A stretch of DNA of 64,000 nucleotides, taken from positions 26,083,201 to 26,147,200 of the forward strand of contig OX621249.1 in NCBI GenBank assembly GCA_951640165.1, written 5' to 3'. The notes under the pieces are model-generated. The model saw only the letters and a program-made list of their open reading frames with translations, made no database searches and was not told the origin of the DNA. Below, in pieces: positions 45,401 to 54,024 of this stretch (position 1 is the stretch's first letter; every line of letters begins with the position of its first letter). The position numbers and the translations under genes are program-made. The DNA is from Pseudoips prasinana. Taxonomy: Eukaryota; Arthropoda; Insecta; Lepidoptera; Nolidae.

Positions 45401-47031
45401 AACCAGGGGCCGACGTGGTTTAAATTTTGACATGGCTTAACCGCGGGTCAAAGTTAAATCGTGTTTTTAAATGAAAAATTTGATAAACCCTGGTTAAGCG
45501 GCCGGCTTAAATTTAAGTAGCGTTTTTAAATAAGGCGGTTAATTTATTATTATTAGTGTTAAATAGTAAAATAAAAAACAACAAATACATAATTTCTTTA
45601 AACATTATCAGCCTAATATCGTCCACTGTTGGAAGTTTTTATAACGTTGCCAATTTGGAGGAGTTTGCCGTAGTCATCGCGCTTGGCATGCGAGTTGGCG
45701 ACCGCACTTAGGTGGTAGCTAGTACCTACACAGGTGGCACTGCTGCCCGACTACCTGGTGTATCCCTTAGTCATTCTTACGACACCCATGATATAGTCGA
45801 AGTCAAAAATTATTTATTCCGTAGAAATTTTACATTTATGTGGAATCGTCATATTTTTTTACCCTACCGTGCAGTGCATGACGTTGCAGCCACTGAGAAA
45901 CACTGCCAGAAAACTCAGTAGGAATCCTTTCCAAAATAACATAAATACTTAAGATTAATTGCAATCATGTGTGTTGACTCAGAACAATCCCAAGCACTTT
46001 TATCACTTAATTAATCAGAAATTTTGTAATATGCCCTGCTACACAATTTGGCTTTAATAATTCTTTTAAACTTATTCGTAGACAATTCTCTAATATTATT
46101 GGGAAGTTTGTTATAGAATCTAGTACATTGCCCTATAAAAGAGTTACTTATTTTGTGGAACCGGGTAGTATGCAATGTGAGATGCAATATAGTATGGATG
46201 GGGTGGCCCTTTTATTGTTCTTGGGCTGGAAACCACAAGGTTTAACATCTATCTTATGTAACTCTTACCAGTGGCTGGCCGGTTGGTCTCGTGGTTAGTG
46301 ACCCTGACTTTTTTTTTGACTGCCTCGTTGGTCTAGCGGTAGCGTGTTCACCCTGACTTTTCTGTAAAAAGAAAAAAATTCTCAGCATCAGCCCGAAGTC
46401 TGGGAGTTGGCGGTACTATACCCCCGTGCCTCGGAGAGCACTTAAAGCCGTCGGTCCTGAGCCTGACCTCTTTCCGGTCGTGTCGCTAGTCGTCTCATCG
46501 GATTATGAGAGTGATGGATAGAAAGTGCTCCTGTGTTTGCGCACACACTTGAGCACTATAATATGTCCCGCGCAGATGGCTAATCTCTATTGAGACTGGC
46601 CGCCGTGACCGGTTTCGGCTAGGAGGACATTATTATTATTAGTGACCCTGACTGCTAAGCCAGAGGTTGTGGGTTCGATTCCCACCCAGAACAAAATATT
46701 AAAATAATTATTTGGTGTTTGGGTGTACATGGTATACAAGGATCTTTTAATAAAGTTTTGTTATTTTTCAGGTAAACCAAAACCAAATGGCGACCTAAGT
46801 GCAACTGTGACAGCAGATGATTTCCGTCTCACAGATTCTGTTATGGTTGATCTTCTCACGAATGCATATCTCAGTAATCCATTTGGTTCACCACCACTAT
46901 CTGTGTACATATATCACGGTGACGTATACCAAATAACCATAAAAAATTCGGATATACATGGGGCGGTGTCTGTAGCTCTCGGAAACAAAATAGAAAAAGC
47001 ACTTACACTTTGCTTACAGCAATTGAATTGA
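39448..47031 (+). CDS. Short secreted protein 3 (105 aa, two exons)
   Basis: Exon 1 is 39448-39505 (58 nt, like genes 1 and 2): MFIVNTVFVAFLIGTIGVS plus one base, with a GTAAGC donor. Exon 2 is 46772-47031 after a TTTTTCAG acceptor; the join gives Gly and the frame runs to TGA. The mature peptide starts GKPKPNGDLSATVTADDF, continues through LLTNAYLSNPFGSPP, and has VYIYHGDVYQI aligned with VYIHNGDVYDI of genes 1 and 2; its C-terminus is longer (KIEKALTLCLQQLN) and it lacks the five-proline run. The 7266-bp intron is swollen by a mariner, Helitrons, MITEs and SINEs. Identical exon-1 length, phase and signal peptide ending (IGIS/IGVS) argue for common descent. AATAAA is at 47370. Function unknown; splicing inferred. 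Confidence 0.78.
39554..39931. mobile_element. MITE J, copy 1
   Basis: Starts CAACATGTAATGCACACCCT and ends with the inverse (GATGTGCGTTAATTAAG..CATGTTG), flanked by TA. The paralogous site near 3590 (TTGTATATAATATTTC) is empty and fits a TA duplication. Non-coding, 378 bp. Confidence 0.88.
40358..40777 (+). mobile_element. Lep1-type Helitron with nested SINE B
   Basis: Paralogue of 3995-4430, with the SINE B at 40470-40705 slightly shortened. Ends in GGGGCACCGCAAGT, a decayed CTAGT. Confidence 0.72.
40880..41600. repeat. Palindromic MITE split by repeat F
   Basis: Arms CGCAAAAATGTGCACATG..AGAAGGACAATATAAAAA (left) and TTTATATTGTCCTTCTTGCA..TGTGCACATTTTTGCGGG (right) are reverse complements. 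Between them lies repeat F (40912-41520), which starts CCGGCCAAGTGCGAATCGGA and ends TGGCTACGGAACCCT. In the copy near 4.5-4.98 kb the same dyad holds SINE C. Confidence 0.8.
42024..43304 (-). mobile_element. Intact mariner transposon
   Basis: 1281 bp between TA (42022-42023 and 43305-43306). Inverted termini GGTCTTTACCTATGAAATTG..CCGTT are identical for 25 bp. The paralogous locus near 5410 lacks it. Encodes one complete transposase on the minus strand, opposite to short secreted gene 3, whose intron it occupies. Confidence 0.95.
42098..43117 (-). CDS. Mariner transposase (339 aa, DD34D)
   Basis: Uninterrupted. I choose the ATG at 43117 (MDTLKIRVIMEYEYRRGSNA), which gives the family's usual length; an upstream in-frame ATG would add 13 residues. 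Residues 1-110 form two HTH units, then come the linker motif WVPHEL (115-120) and the catalytic D151 (TCDEKWILFDN), D243 (LLHDNARPHTA) and D278 (YSPDLAPTDYY), with 34 residues between the last two. These are the diagnostic mariner motifs. The enzyme would excise and insert the element at TA. Every visible part is intact, so the copy is young and possibly active. Confidence 0.95.
   Translation of the reverse strand: MDTLKIRVIMEYEYRRGSNAAQAARNINDVYGANTTNQRTTCYWFARFRSGNFDLKNEPRGRPKTLVDNDELKAVVEADDTQSTAELAAAFDVSVKTILVHLRQIGKVKKLDKWVPHELNDRQREVRVETCHALLNRHTNEGILNRIVTCDEKWILFDNRKRSASWLDPGSAPKQCPKRKLTPRKVMVTVWWSSAGVIHHSFLPNGVSITADVYCEELSTMMEKLAHLQPALVNRSSPLLLHDNARPHTAQQTVSKLQELGLEALRHPPYSPDLAPTDYYFFQNLDNFLAGKKFNTREAVQNAFEEFVASRPADFFKKGINKLPLRWQRCIDCMGDYFD
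43310..43660 (+). pseudogene. LINE 3' end
   Basis: Encodes IRFYNKLPNDIRELSTNKFK and SDYLSDKSAWD, then a 3' UTR with TGAGTTTTCTGGCAGTGTTT and a TTTGACTTTGACTT end. It shares this end with 45790-46135 (minus). Confidence 0.75.
43800..44018 (+). repeat. SINE E copy
   Basis: GTCAGTCCATAGATGTGTTA, TTGGTTTAATTTCTGGGCA, GCCATGTCAGAGACC and GGGTAACAACTGCCCATAC are in SINE E order. MITE J follows directly. Confidence 0.75.
44022..44416. mobile_element. MITE J, copy 2
   Basis: 395 bp, CAACATGTAACGTAATTAAC to TTAATTAAGTTACATTCTG, flanked by TATA on both sides. The segment near 5605 (GTAGGTATATATGATCTG) is the empty version. 44417-44680 continues the paralogous segment, then AT-rich sequence. Confidence 0.88.
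44680..44929 (-). repeat. SINE A copy
   Basis: Complete on the minus strand, from GGTCACCGTAGCCTAGTTGG at the high end to GACATTGTCCCTTG and an ATT tail. Confidence 0.85.
44970..45545. mobile_element. Probable MITE with imperfect inverted ends
   Basis: CTTATTTAAAATAATTCCGT and CCGCCGCTTAA at the left are mirrored by TTAAGCGGCCGGCTTAAATT and GCGTTTTTAAATAAGGCGG at the right; TTCATTTAAAAACCC is mirrored by GTTTTTAAATGAAAAA further in. No recognisable protein in the middle. Confidence 0.5.
45605..46260 (-). repeat. RTE-type end and LINE 3' end
   Basis: 45605-45790 contains an RTE-related end (ATATCGTCCACTGTTGGA) and CTGCCCGACTACCTGGTG. 45790-46135 is a minus-strand LINE 3' end encoding RFYNKLPNNIRELSTNKFK. 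The rest has no gene. Confidence 0.6.
46310..46639 (+). repeat. SINE C inserted in a SINE B-like unit
   Basis: Bounded by a 14-bp duplication, TAGTGACCCTGACT (46296-46309 and 46640-46653), inside a tRNA-like head that rejoins across it (GGTTGGTCTCGTGGTTAGTG, then GGTTCGATTCCCACCC at about 46672). The head, CCTCGTTGGTCTAGCGGTAG, and tail, GGAGGACATTATTATTATT, define the full unit of family C. It lies about 130 bases before exon 2 of short secreted gene 3. Confidence 0.9.
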
Positions 47032-47477
47032 TCACGAAGCGGTCTTTCTTCAAACATATAAAAAACTATCAAGTAAGTAATAATAATAATATATCTTGGG
47101 ACATTATTTACACGTGGCCATCTTTTGGAACGAAGTTCCTTAACGCGCGTTGTGAAAGGGGGCTAGACGGAAAAACATCTTACGAAAAGTTGTCACGACA
47201 CTTTTTGCAGCTGTGCGGCATGCGCATGTTTCTCTGTCTGTCTGACTCTCTCTCTCTCTCTCTATCTCTCTTATAGAAATCAAGCCAGATATTTTCATTC
47301 CTATTTCGCATGAACAGTGTGGTGTCGCGACGATTATTTTTGTTGAGTGTATACAGGTTTTTTGTACATAATAAATAATAAGAAATAACTTCGTTCCATC
47401 CGGGTGTCCCTTGACACCACTCAAGTTTTATTTATTTATTTGTAAAAATGACTACTCCTGCACTATTGATATGAATC
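47032..47477. other. 3' flank of gene 3
   Basis: Holds a minus-strand SINE B tail (47085-47125), a (TC)n stretch (47232-47272) and AATAAA at 47370-47375, which could end the transcript. No other gene seen. Confidence 0.5.
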
Positions 47478-47632
47478 CCTGTGTCGCGGGGTACTTTACA
47501 AACATATAATTGACGGTCACAAAGTACATCCAGACTCAGAACAACTATTTATGGGTCTCACAAATAGTTGTCCTGTGCGGGGTTCGAACTCGGATACGGA
47601 GGCGACTGTCTTAACCGCTACGCCACACGTCG
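47478..47632 (-). repeat. SINE D copy
   Basis: Same order as 22285-22447, with a small loss in the head (CGTAGCGGTTAAGACAGTCG and GAGTTCGAACCCCGC on the minus strand). Confidence 0.75.
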
Positions 47633-47690
47633 TGTGCAATCATTCCAAACTAAGCAGAACTTGTACTATGGAAACCTAATAACTGATATA

Positions 47691-49284
47691 AGGTAAACGC
47701 AGGTATTAACGACCCCCTTAAGGCAATTTTAAAATCAACCATATTTTTTTAGTATACTGGTTTCTCTAAAGATTAATTGTTTCATTCTATATGCTAGTGT
47801 TATGTATAAAAAATGTATTTACTGAATTAAATACATTTAAATAAAGGATTATCTTGTAAAAAATAATTTAAAATATGAACTAAGTCGATTGTTGCAATTA
47901 CCGACCCATAAAAACGGTTGCGAAGCTATTAACGATTTTTATGCAGCTATTGCCGATCGTGTATAAGAGGAGGCCAGTTTCCAACAATGGAGTGTATATA
48001 AGCTAGTAATCATGATAATTACTGATCTTAATAAAATAAAATAAAATAAAAATGCAAATATTTATTCGTATTTTTTATTATCGTTATTTTTAATAATCTA
48101 ATTAGTACTTCTTAGTATAATACCTATGAACTAAATGATGAACATAATACTATTAATACACATATATATTTTAATTTAAGGATTTCAAACTCTAGGATAT
48201 TTTCTTATGCTGTTGAGATCATAATCATTTTTTCACAATTATAATATTGTTGTGTGGCTTTTGTGGCCCCAAACTTCTGGAAAAAAATCTAATTGTTTGT
48301 TTTATGTTGCTTTAGCCAAGAAGTAGCATTTATTAATAGGCACCTATGATATCATAAAAGTAGGTGAGAACTAAGTAATCTATACACGATCGGTAATAGC
48401 TTCTTATAGTTGCTATTGCCGACCCTTATGGGTCGGTAATAAAGTATGTACGTATAAACATAAATTGTATTACGGACTCATAAAAAAATAGTTATTTTAA
48501 TACAATTGAGCTTTGGACTATAAAATTGATTATAATTGATTAATTTCACAAAAAATATGAACAAATGCACACTGTTTTATACGCAAAAACAATGATTTAT
48601 TACTGTAACTATTCAATATCGATCCTTGAAAAATATCATAACTTTGGTTACATTGACAACGCTAAAAGGTAAAAATTAGACAAAAAGTTTAGTCGCTAAT
48701 AGATTTTTATAAAGACTGATAGCTTAGATTTAAACTGCTCCATATGATACTTGTGTTAGTGTGATATAATAACATAAAAGAAAAATAAAACGAAAAGTTA
48801 CATTGCTGCCATTGCCGAGTAATGGGTCGTTGATAGCTGCCACGACTAAAACTGATGAAGCTAACACCATCCCATTTTAATTTAAAGTTTTATCTTTTCA
48901 AATTACTTTTTATTAATAAAATGTCGTAAGAAATCAAGAGTTGACACTTAAATGAATTCATTTAGTAATATAAGATAAAGTATAGTAGTCATTTGTTTGT
49001 ATAATAGTCTTAAATAGAAAAGCCACATACTTACTTGAAGGAACAAGGGAACAGTACGACTTTTCCTGCGTACACGCTGCCCCGCAGTAACTGACGTATT
49101 TTATATCTTTTTTGCACAGCTACTCACACTAACGTAAAAGTATACGATGCTCAAGGAATAAACGCGTGTGAATTTTGCCTACCTATAGCTAGAATATTTC
49201 TGGAAACGTAAAGATTTCGAATTACTTTTATAGGTCGATAATACCTACAGATTTTCGATGGGTCGTTGATGGCTGTGTTTACCT
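47691..49284. mobile_element. 1.6-kb TA-flanked element with GGGTCG motifs
   Basis: The ends AGGTAAACGCAGGTATTAACGACCC (25 bases, here named by position 47691-47715) and 49260-49284 are imperfect inverted repeats. TA lies on each side, and the minus-strand SINE B it interrupts rejoins as CTGATA-TA-CTACG. Inside, GGGTCGGTAAT-like motifs occur in both orientations, including a palindrome CCGACCCTTATGGGTCGG (48420-48437) and inverted GATCGTGTATAAGA/TCTATACACGATC pairs. No open frame, so it would depend on another element. Class unknown. Confidence 0.75.
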
Positions 49285-49448
49285 TACTACGTTTCTTTTG
49301 TAAATACATACCTACTTATATAGATACTTACACCCAGACTCAGGACAAACAGACATGTTCATGCACACAAATATCTGTTCTGGATGGGAATCGAACCCAC
49401 GACCTCCGGCCTGTAAAGCAAGCATTTGCCAACCACGCCAATACTTCC
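49285..49448 (-). repeat. SINE B, 5' part (rest at 47640-47690)
   Basis: Head on the minus strand with GTGGGTTCGATTCCCATCC; completed on the other side of the 1.6-kb element. Confidence 0.8.
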
Positions 49449-49474
49449 TTATCCTTAATTGTTCATCATTATTA

Positions 49475-49737
49475 CGGTCACCGTAGCCTAGTTGGTAGTG
49501 CTCCTACCTACGAAGCTGGTGGTCCTGGGTTCGAATCCCGTTAAGTGCAAATATTTGTGTGATGACCACGAATATTTGTTTCTGAGTCACGGATGTTTTC
49601 TATATGTATAAGTGTTTGTCTATCTATATAAGTATGTATATCATCGCCTGGTACCCATAGTACAAGTTTTGCTTAGTTTGGGGCTAGGATGATCTGTGTG
49701 ACATTGTCCTGAGATATTATTATTATATATTATTATT
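49475..49737 (+). repeat. SINE A copy
   Basis: Full unit from GGTCACCGTAGCCTAGTTGG to TGACATTGTCCTGAG and an ATT tail. Confidence 0.88.
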
Positions 49738-50018
49738 TGACTTTGGGTCTTCAATTATTAATTTTGATGCTTTGTTGTTGACAGTGATCGCCATTATGGC
49801 AAACAAAATGGTCTGCACGCGCGAGAATCTCCCATTAGATTTTGAAAAAGAAGACGTATGGAAAGCGACGCTGTTAAGAAATACTTTTAGTTTCACCACA
49901 GAGATGTATACGGAATTTTAAATACGGTAGAAATCATCACCACGAAGATGATTATAAATGAAGTTTAACGTCTAATATGAATGTCTGCTACGAAAGCAAA
50001 TAAAGCCTCCCTCGTAAT

Positions 50019-50502
50019 TAGACATGTAAAATGACTGAATATGACTAGTCACGATTGTCATAAACCTTAAATGACCGGTCATTTACTGTCAGATTCAGTC
50101 AATTTGACTCAAATATTATTGTCTATTCTCGACTACCACCCTACCAAATTATATGCTAGTTTAAATGAAGCAACGTTTTATTTTGTATTATATCATGAGA
50201 GCATTAGACGACATCAAAGTCGATGCGCGAGGCGATGCGACGTTGCCATTTTGTCTCAAATGCACGCATGATTAGAAATGTAAAATGATTAACACTGTAT
50301 AATAATACTATAAGTCATAAAAACCACTTTTTTGTATCAATTAAGAAGTTGTAGACTTTTATCAACGAAAAAACCTTAAAAGGTACTAAAATATTACTGA
50401 AATCAAATTGACTGTAAATTACCATTTTTGACAGTTAATTACCATTTTAGACCAATTTGATCGTAAATGACAGTCAGTCTAATTCAGTAATTTTCAACAC
50501 TA
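50019..50502. mobile_element. hAT-type MITE
   Basis: Flanked by CTCGTAAT on both sides (50011-50018 and 50503-50510), an 8-bp duplication of the hAT pattern nTnnnnAn. The ends begin TAGACATGTAAAATGACTGA and, inverted, TAGTGTTGAAAATTACTGAA. Non-coding, 484 bp. 49738-50010 is non-coding spacer. Confidence 0.8.
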
Positions 50503-50514
50503 CTCGTAATGCCT

Positions 50515-50960
50515 TTTTTTCCTTTCCCTTTCTTGTTTATCTGCAATCAGCCCCAGGGCTTTAATCAGATTTGTTGTCGATGTGTAAAACTTGTGAGTGC
50601 ACATCCTGTGATGTGTCATCTCTTATTTTCTAAGCTACAGAGTGTTCAGATAGAAGCTATTCGCATCCTTTTCATCCGAGTTATAGAGTCATTTGTATTA
50701 ATGAGTTTTGTAGCTAGTTGATTTATATATTGTTCAAGTCTTTGTTTATGGGCTGCACAATACCTTTCTATTTCTTCCTTTACTGATAGGACTTCCAGAT
50801 AATCATGCACCTCTGTATTCCGCGTGAACCATGGAGCATTGGTTAATATCTTCAGAACTTTCTTTTGATAACGCTGAAGAATTTCTATATTTGAGTGACT
50901 CGCAGATCCCCAGAGTTGTATGCCATATGACCAGATTGGTTGAATTCCTCGTATTGCTTA
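50515..50960 (-). pseudogene. Jockey-group LINE C-terminal fragment
   Basis: On the minus strand: PIWSYGIQLWGSASHSNIEI, LQRYQKKVLKILTNAPWFTR, NTEVHDYLEVLSVKEEIERY and AAHKQRLEQYINQLATKL, a near-continuous C-terminal region with one stop near the end. 50960-51525 holds the 3' end of repeat G (51120-51175) and AT-rich DNA. Confidence 0.85.
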
Positions 50961-51461
50961 AAAATAATATGAATATTTCGTCGTTTAATTTATTAAACTA
51001 CTGTTTAAAGTTAGAGTTAATTGAATATAAGAATTAAAATGTGATTTATCAATCTTTTAATTTAATTATTTCACACTAAGAACATTAAATTGATACATGT
51101 TTTTTTTAATAAAATAAAATAAATAAAAAGCATTTTATTTACGTAGACTTTAAAAACATTTTTGTAGAATATAGTTAAGTTAAAGTTAGTTTATTCGATA
51201 TAACATTTAAATTCTTATATCGAATAAATTAACTATAAACAGTAGTATGATGCTATATAAGGGCCTATAAACACCACGTTTTATAAACGCGCGTCGAAGG
51301 CGCGCTGAAAATACGTACGTGTGAATAGGCCCTAAAACGGTTTTTTTCTCTACTGAAAATTTGCATATTTTGACATCCGCGGTGTTAAAGTTTCCGATTT
51401 TTGGACGAAACCATTTACGTCTTATATGACGTCAAATATTATTTTTAGGTATAATTAAAAT

Positions 51462-51470
51462 TATATAAAA
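51462..51470 (+). promoter_or_regulatory. Possible TATA box of the nuclease gene
   Basis: TATATAAAA 56-64 bases before the ATG at 51526. No exact TCAGT initiator is found, so this is a weak call. Confidence 0.4.
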
Positions 51471-51525
51471 ATATCAAAATTTACTACGTTCGAAGATAAA
51501 TCATGCAAAATAGTTATTTAACAAA

Positions 51526-52746
51526 ATGATTAATTATGTTTACAAGATACTTGTTTTGGTTCTGTGTGCTTTAAACATACACCCTGGGCCGAAGTGCATA
51601 TTAAATACAAGAATGCATTTTAGAGAACCTTTACCAATAATTTTACGTAACGGAGAACTCTTAGAACCAAATGATCACAATGGTAATGTTGAATTAAACT
51701 CTGGAGAAACTCTTATATTAAGTTGTGAAGGAACAGGGACTATAGAGCATCCTAACGCAAAGCCTGAGACACCAACGGCGACAGCTAGTATAACGTGCGA
51801 AAGTGGAGACACGTTTAAAAACGACGACTGGCTAAACGGCCCAGCAAGATTCTTTCTATTTAAGTGCCCATACCCACCAAATCATTTGAGTAGACGTACA
51901 GGACGGACATGCTATGGAAACAACCCAGTTTATGAAGTTGGGTACTCCGTCCAAGGGAACTTCTATCCGCTTTACGAGTCCTGCTTCAATGAGGGTACTT
52001 TAAATGCTATCTATTCTAAGTATACACAGAAGCCGTACAATGCTTTGTATCAGACTAGAGTTGATCGACCTTTCTTCATTGCGGATGATGTATATGGAAA
52101 TGTGCCTGTGAATTCTCTGTTTTCTCCTCGGGGTCAGAAAGCCGCGGTAGCTCAATTGGTAGGGCCTGCTGTTGAAAACTATTTTACAGACACACAGCTC
52201 CTATCAAGAGGGCATTTAGCGGCTAAAACAGATTTTGTGTTCGCTTTTGGAGAACGCGCTACATTTCACTACGTGAACTGTGCGCCGCAGTGGACTGGAT
52301 TCAATGGCGGTAACTGGAATACATTGGAGGTGGATTTAAGAAATCGCGTTCATTCTGCTAGATATAGTACTGTTGTTTACACCGGTACTTACGGGGTATC
52401 CCAACTTTTTAATGATGTAAAACGGAGGGTAGATATATATCTGTATACTGATAGAAATAACAACCCCGTGATACCGGTGCCTCTGTATTTCTATAAGGTG
52501 GTTTATGAGCCGTCTACAAAGTGTGGTATAGCTTACGTTGGTATAAATAATCCGTACTATACCCCGTCTGAAGCTAGAGAGTTGTTTTTCTGTCAAGACG
52601 TTTGTAAATACAACGCGAGTTTCTCCTGGTTGACTTGGCATCCGGATAATGCTGCCGAGGGTTATACATTTTGCTGCACTGTGCCAGACTTTAGTGCAAC
52701 CATCACGCATTTGCCGCAACTCGAAGTCAATTGTCTTTTAATTTGA
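51526..52746 (+). CDS. Secreted DNA/RNA non-specific nuclease (dsRNase-like)
   Basis: A 406-residue, single-exon frame starting MINYVYKILVLVLCALNI, a signal peptide. Residues about 25-130 form a Cys-containing N-terminal region; the Endonuclease_NS domain follows. The catalytic block reads LLSRGHLAAK (R228, H230), then N260 in GFNGGNW and E268 in NTLEVDLR. The H-to-N and N-to-E spacings (30 and 8) equal those of Serratia nuclease H89, N119 and E127. The usual DRGH has Ser in place of Asp, as I recall for insect dsRNases. The family cuts DNA and RNA with a metal-bound water; in insects its members degrade dsRNA in gut or haemolymph and limit RNAi. C-terminal cysteines (C356, C360, C383, C384, C403) suggest disulphides. 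AATAAA at 52776. Neighbours do not suggest an operon-like unit. Confidence 0.92.
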   Translation: MINYVYKILVLVLCALNIHPGPKCILNTRMHFREPLPIILRNGELLEPNDHNGNVELNSGETLILSCEGTGTIEHPNAKPETPTATASITCESGDTFKNDDWLNGPARFFLFKCPYPPNHLSRRTGRTCYGNNPVYEVGYSVQGNFYPLYESCFNEGTLNAIYSKYTQKPYNALYQTRVDRPFFIADDVYGNVPVNSLFSPRGQKAAVAQLVGPAVENYFTDTQLLSRGHLAAKTDFVFAFGERATFHYVNCAPQWTGFNGGNWNTLEVDLRNRVHSARYSTVVYTGTYGVSQLFNDVKRRVDIYLYTDRNNNPVIPVPLYFYKVVYEPSTKCGIAYVGINNPYYTPSEARELFFCQDVCKYNASFSWLTWHPDNAAEGYTFCCTVPDFSATITHLPQLEVNCLLI

Positions 52747-52775
52747 TTACAATCCGTGGTATTATGAAGTTTTAA

Positions 52776-52781
52776 AATAAA
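52776..52781 (+). terminator. Polyadenylation signal of the nuclease gene
   Basis: AATAAA 30 bases after the stop codon. Confidence 0.75.
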
Positions 52782-52990
52782 TGTTTTGTTTATAAATCTT
52801 GTAGTTCTAATTCGATATTAGTCGACTTACAAACAAGTATATTTAAATCCTTAGGCAGTTAGTAGCCAATGCATATAAAAGGTTGTATGACCATTGACTT
52901 ATATGTACAACTAGACACGCTATTTCGAATAAAAACTCTGTCTCAGTCCGGCTGTGCGCGAGGTGAGGGGCGCGGGCGGGGCGGTCAAAA

Positions 52991-53034
52991 TTGCTCATTG
53001 AGTTGCAGCGCCCGCGCTGCAACTCAGTGAGCAA
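52991..53034. repeat. GC-rich hairpin, 20-bp arms
   Basis: TTGCTCATTGAGTTGCAGCG, loop CCCG, CGCTGCAACTCAGTGAGCAA; one mismatch. Preceded by a GC-rich stretch (GGGGCGCGGGCGGGGCGG) unlike the surrounding AT-rich DNA. Confidence 0.9.
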
Positions 53035-53194
53035 ATTCTCAATATGCGATTGCGCTTCTAGTAGAAACATATAGGTTAAAGTATGTGACCTTTTAAATTT
53101 AAAAATAGAATCAAAATGTCAGCACTCGATAAATTAATCACTGTATCGCAGGTAACCGACAACTAAGTAGCAGGTAAAGCTAAAATACGAATAC

Positions 53195-53560
53195 ATACAT
53201 ATCCTACTAATTATAAGTCTGAAAGTCTGTGAGTAAGGATGTATGGATGTTTGTTTCTCTTTCACGCAAAAACTCCGGAACGGATTTCGAAGAATCGTTC
53301 AAGTAATATAGCTTATATATCCGTATAACACATAGGCTATAATTTATAGATAAACGCGGGTGAAACCACGGGGCACAGTTAGTATTATAAATGCGAAAGT
53401 ATGGCTGTATGGATGTTTGATACTATTTCACGCAAAATCTTCGGAACGAATTTTGATAAGACTTGGAAGTAATATAGGTAGCTTATATGTACATATATCC
53501 GAATAACACATACAAATTATTAAAAGTTTAACGCGGGTAAAACTCAGTAACAGGTTTGTC
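53195..53560 (+). mobile_element. Two adjacent Lep1-type Helitrons
   Basis: The first ends ACGCGGGTGAAACCACGGGG..CAGTTAGT at about 53384. The second starts ATTATAAATGCGAAAGTATG and ends near GCGGGTAAAACTCAGTAA. The head of a minus-strand SINE-like unit follows (53562-53615). Confidence 0.7.
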
Positions 53561-53704
53561 CTAGGTGGGGATCGAACCCACGACCTCTGACTTACAGTCA
53601 GGGTCAGTTACTACTAGAACAAAAGGCAAATAACGTTCGACTAGCACTACTAGCAAGGAAAGGATATCTTTAGTTGAGTAATAGTTCAAGCGCAAAACAC
53701 TGAA

Positions 53705-53970
53705 TAATAATCCTGGGACATTATTCACACACGGCCACCTGATCCCAAACTAAGCAGAGCTTTTACTATGGAAACCAGATAACTGATATAATACATATAC
53801 TACTTTTCTTTGTGAGTATATACTTAGGTATATAGATAAATTACACCCAGACTCAGGACAAATGTGACTCAACATGTTCATGCACAAAAATACCTGTCCT
53901 AGATGTGAATCGAACCCACGACCTCCGGCGTGAAAAGCAAGCATTTTCCAACCACACCGACAGGCCCGTC
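53705..53970 (-). repeat. SINE B copy
   Basis: Minus-strand head with GTGGGTTCGATTCACATCTA and tail TGAATAATGTCCCAGGA at the low end. Confidence 0.8.
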
Positions 53971-54024
53971 AAAAATAAGACACATACTGTACTTACGTGT
54001 CATACGAGCTATAATAAAATTCCG

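Noticed and set aside
47232..47272. CT-rich stretch as a regulatory GAGA element for gene 3
   Set aside because: It lies 3' of the gene and looks like an ordinary microsatellite; nothing supports a regulatory role.
49266..49544. 92-residue plus-strand frame with NRTHDLRPVK
   Set aside because: Translation of two adjacent SINEs; the same peptide appears wherever SINE B is read on that strand.
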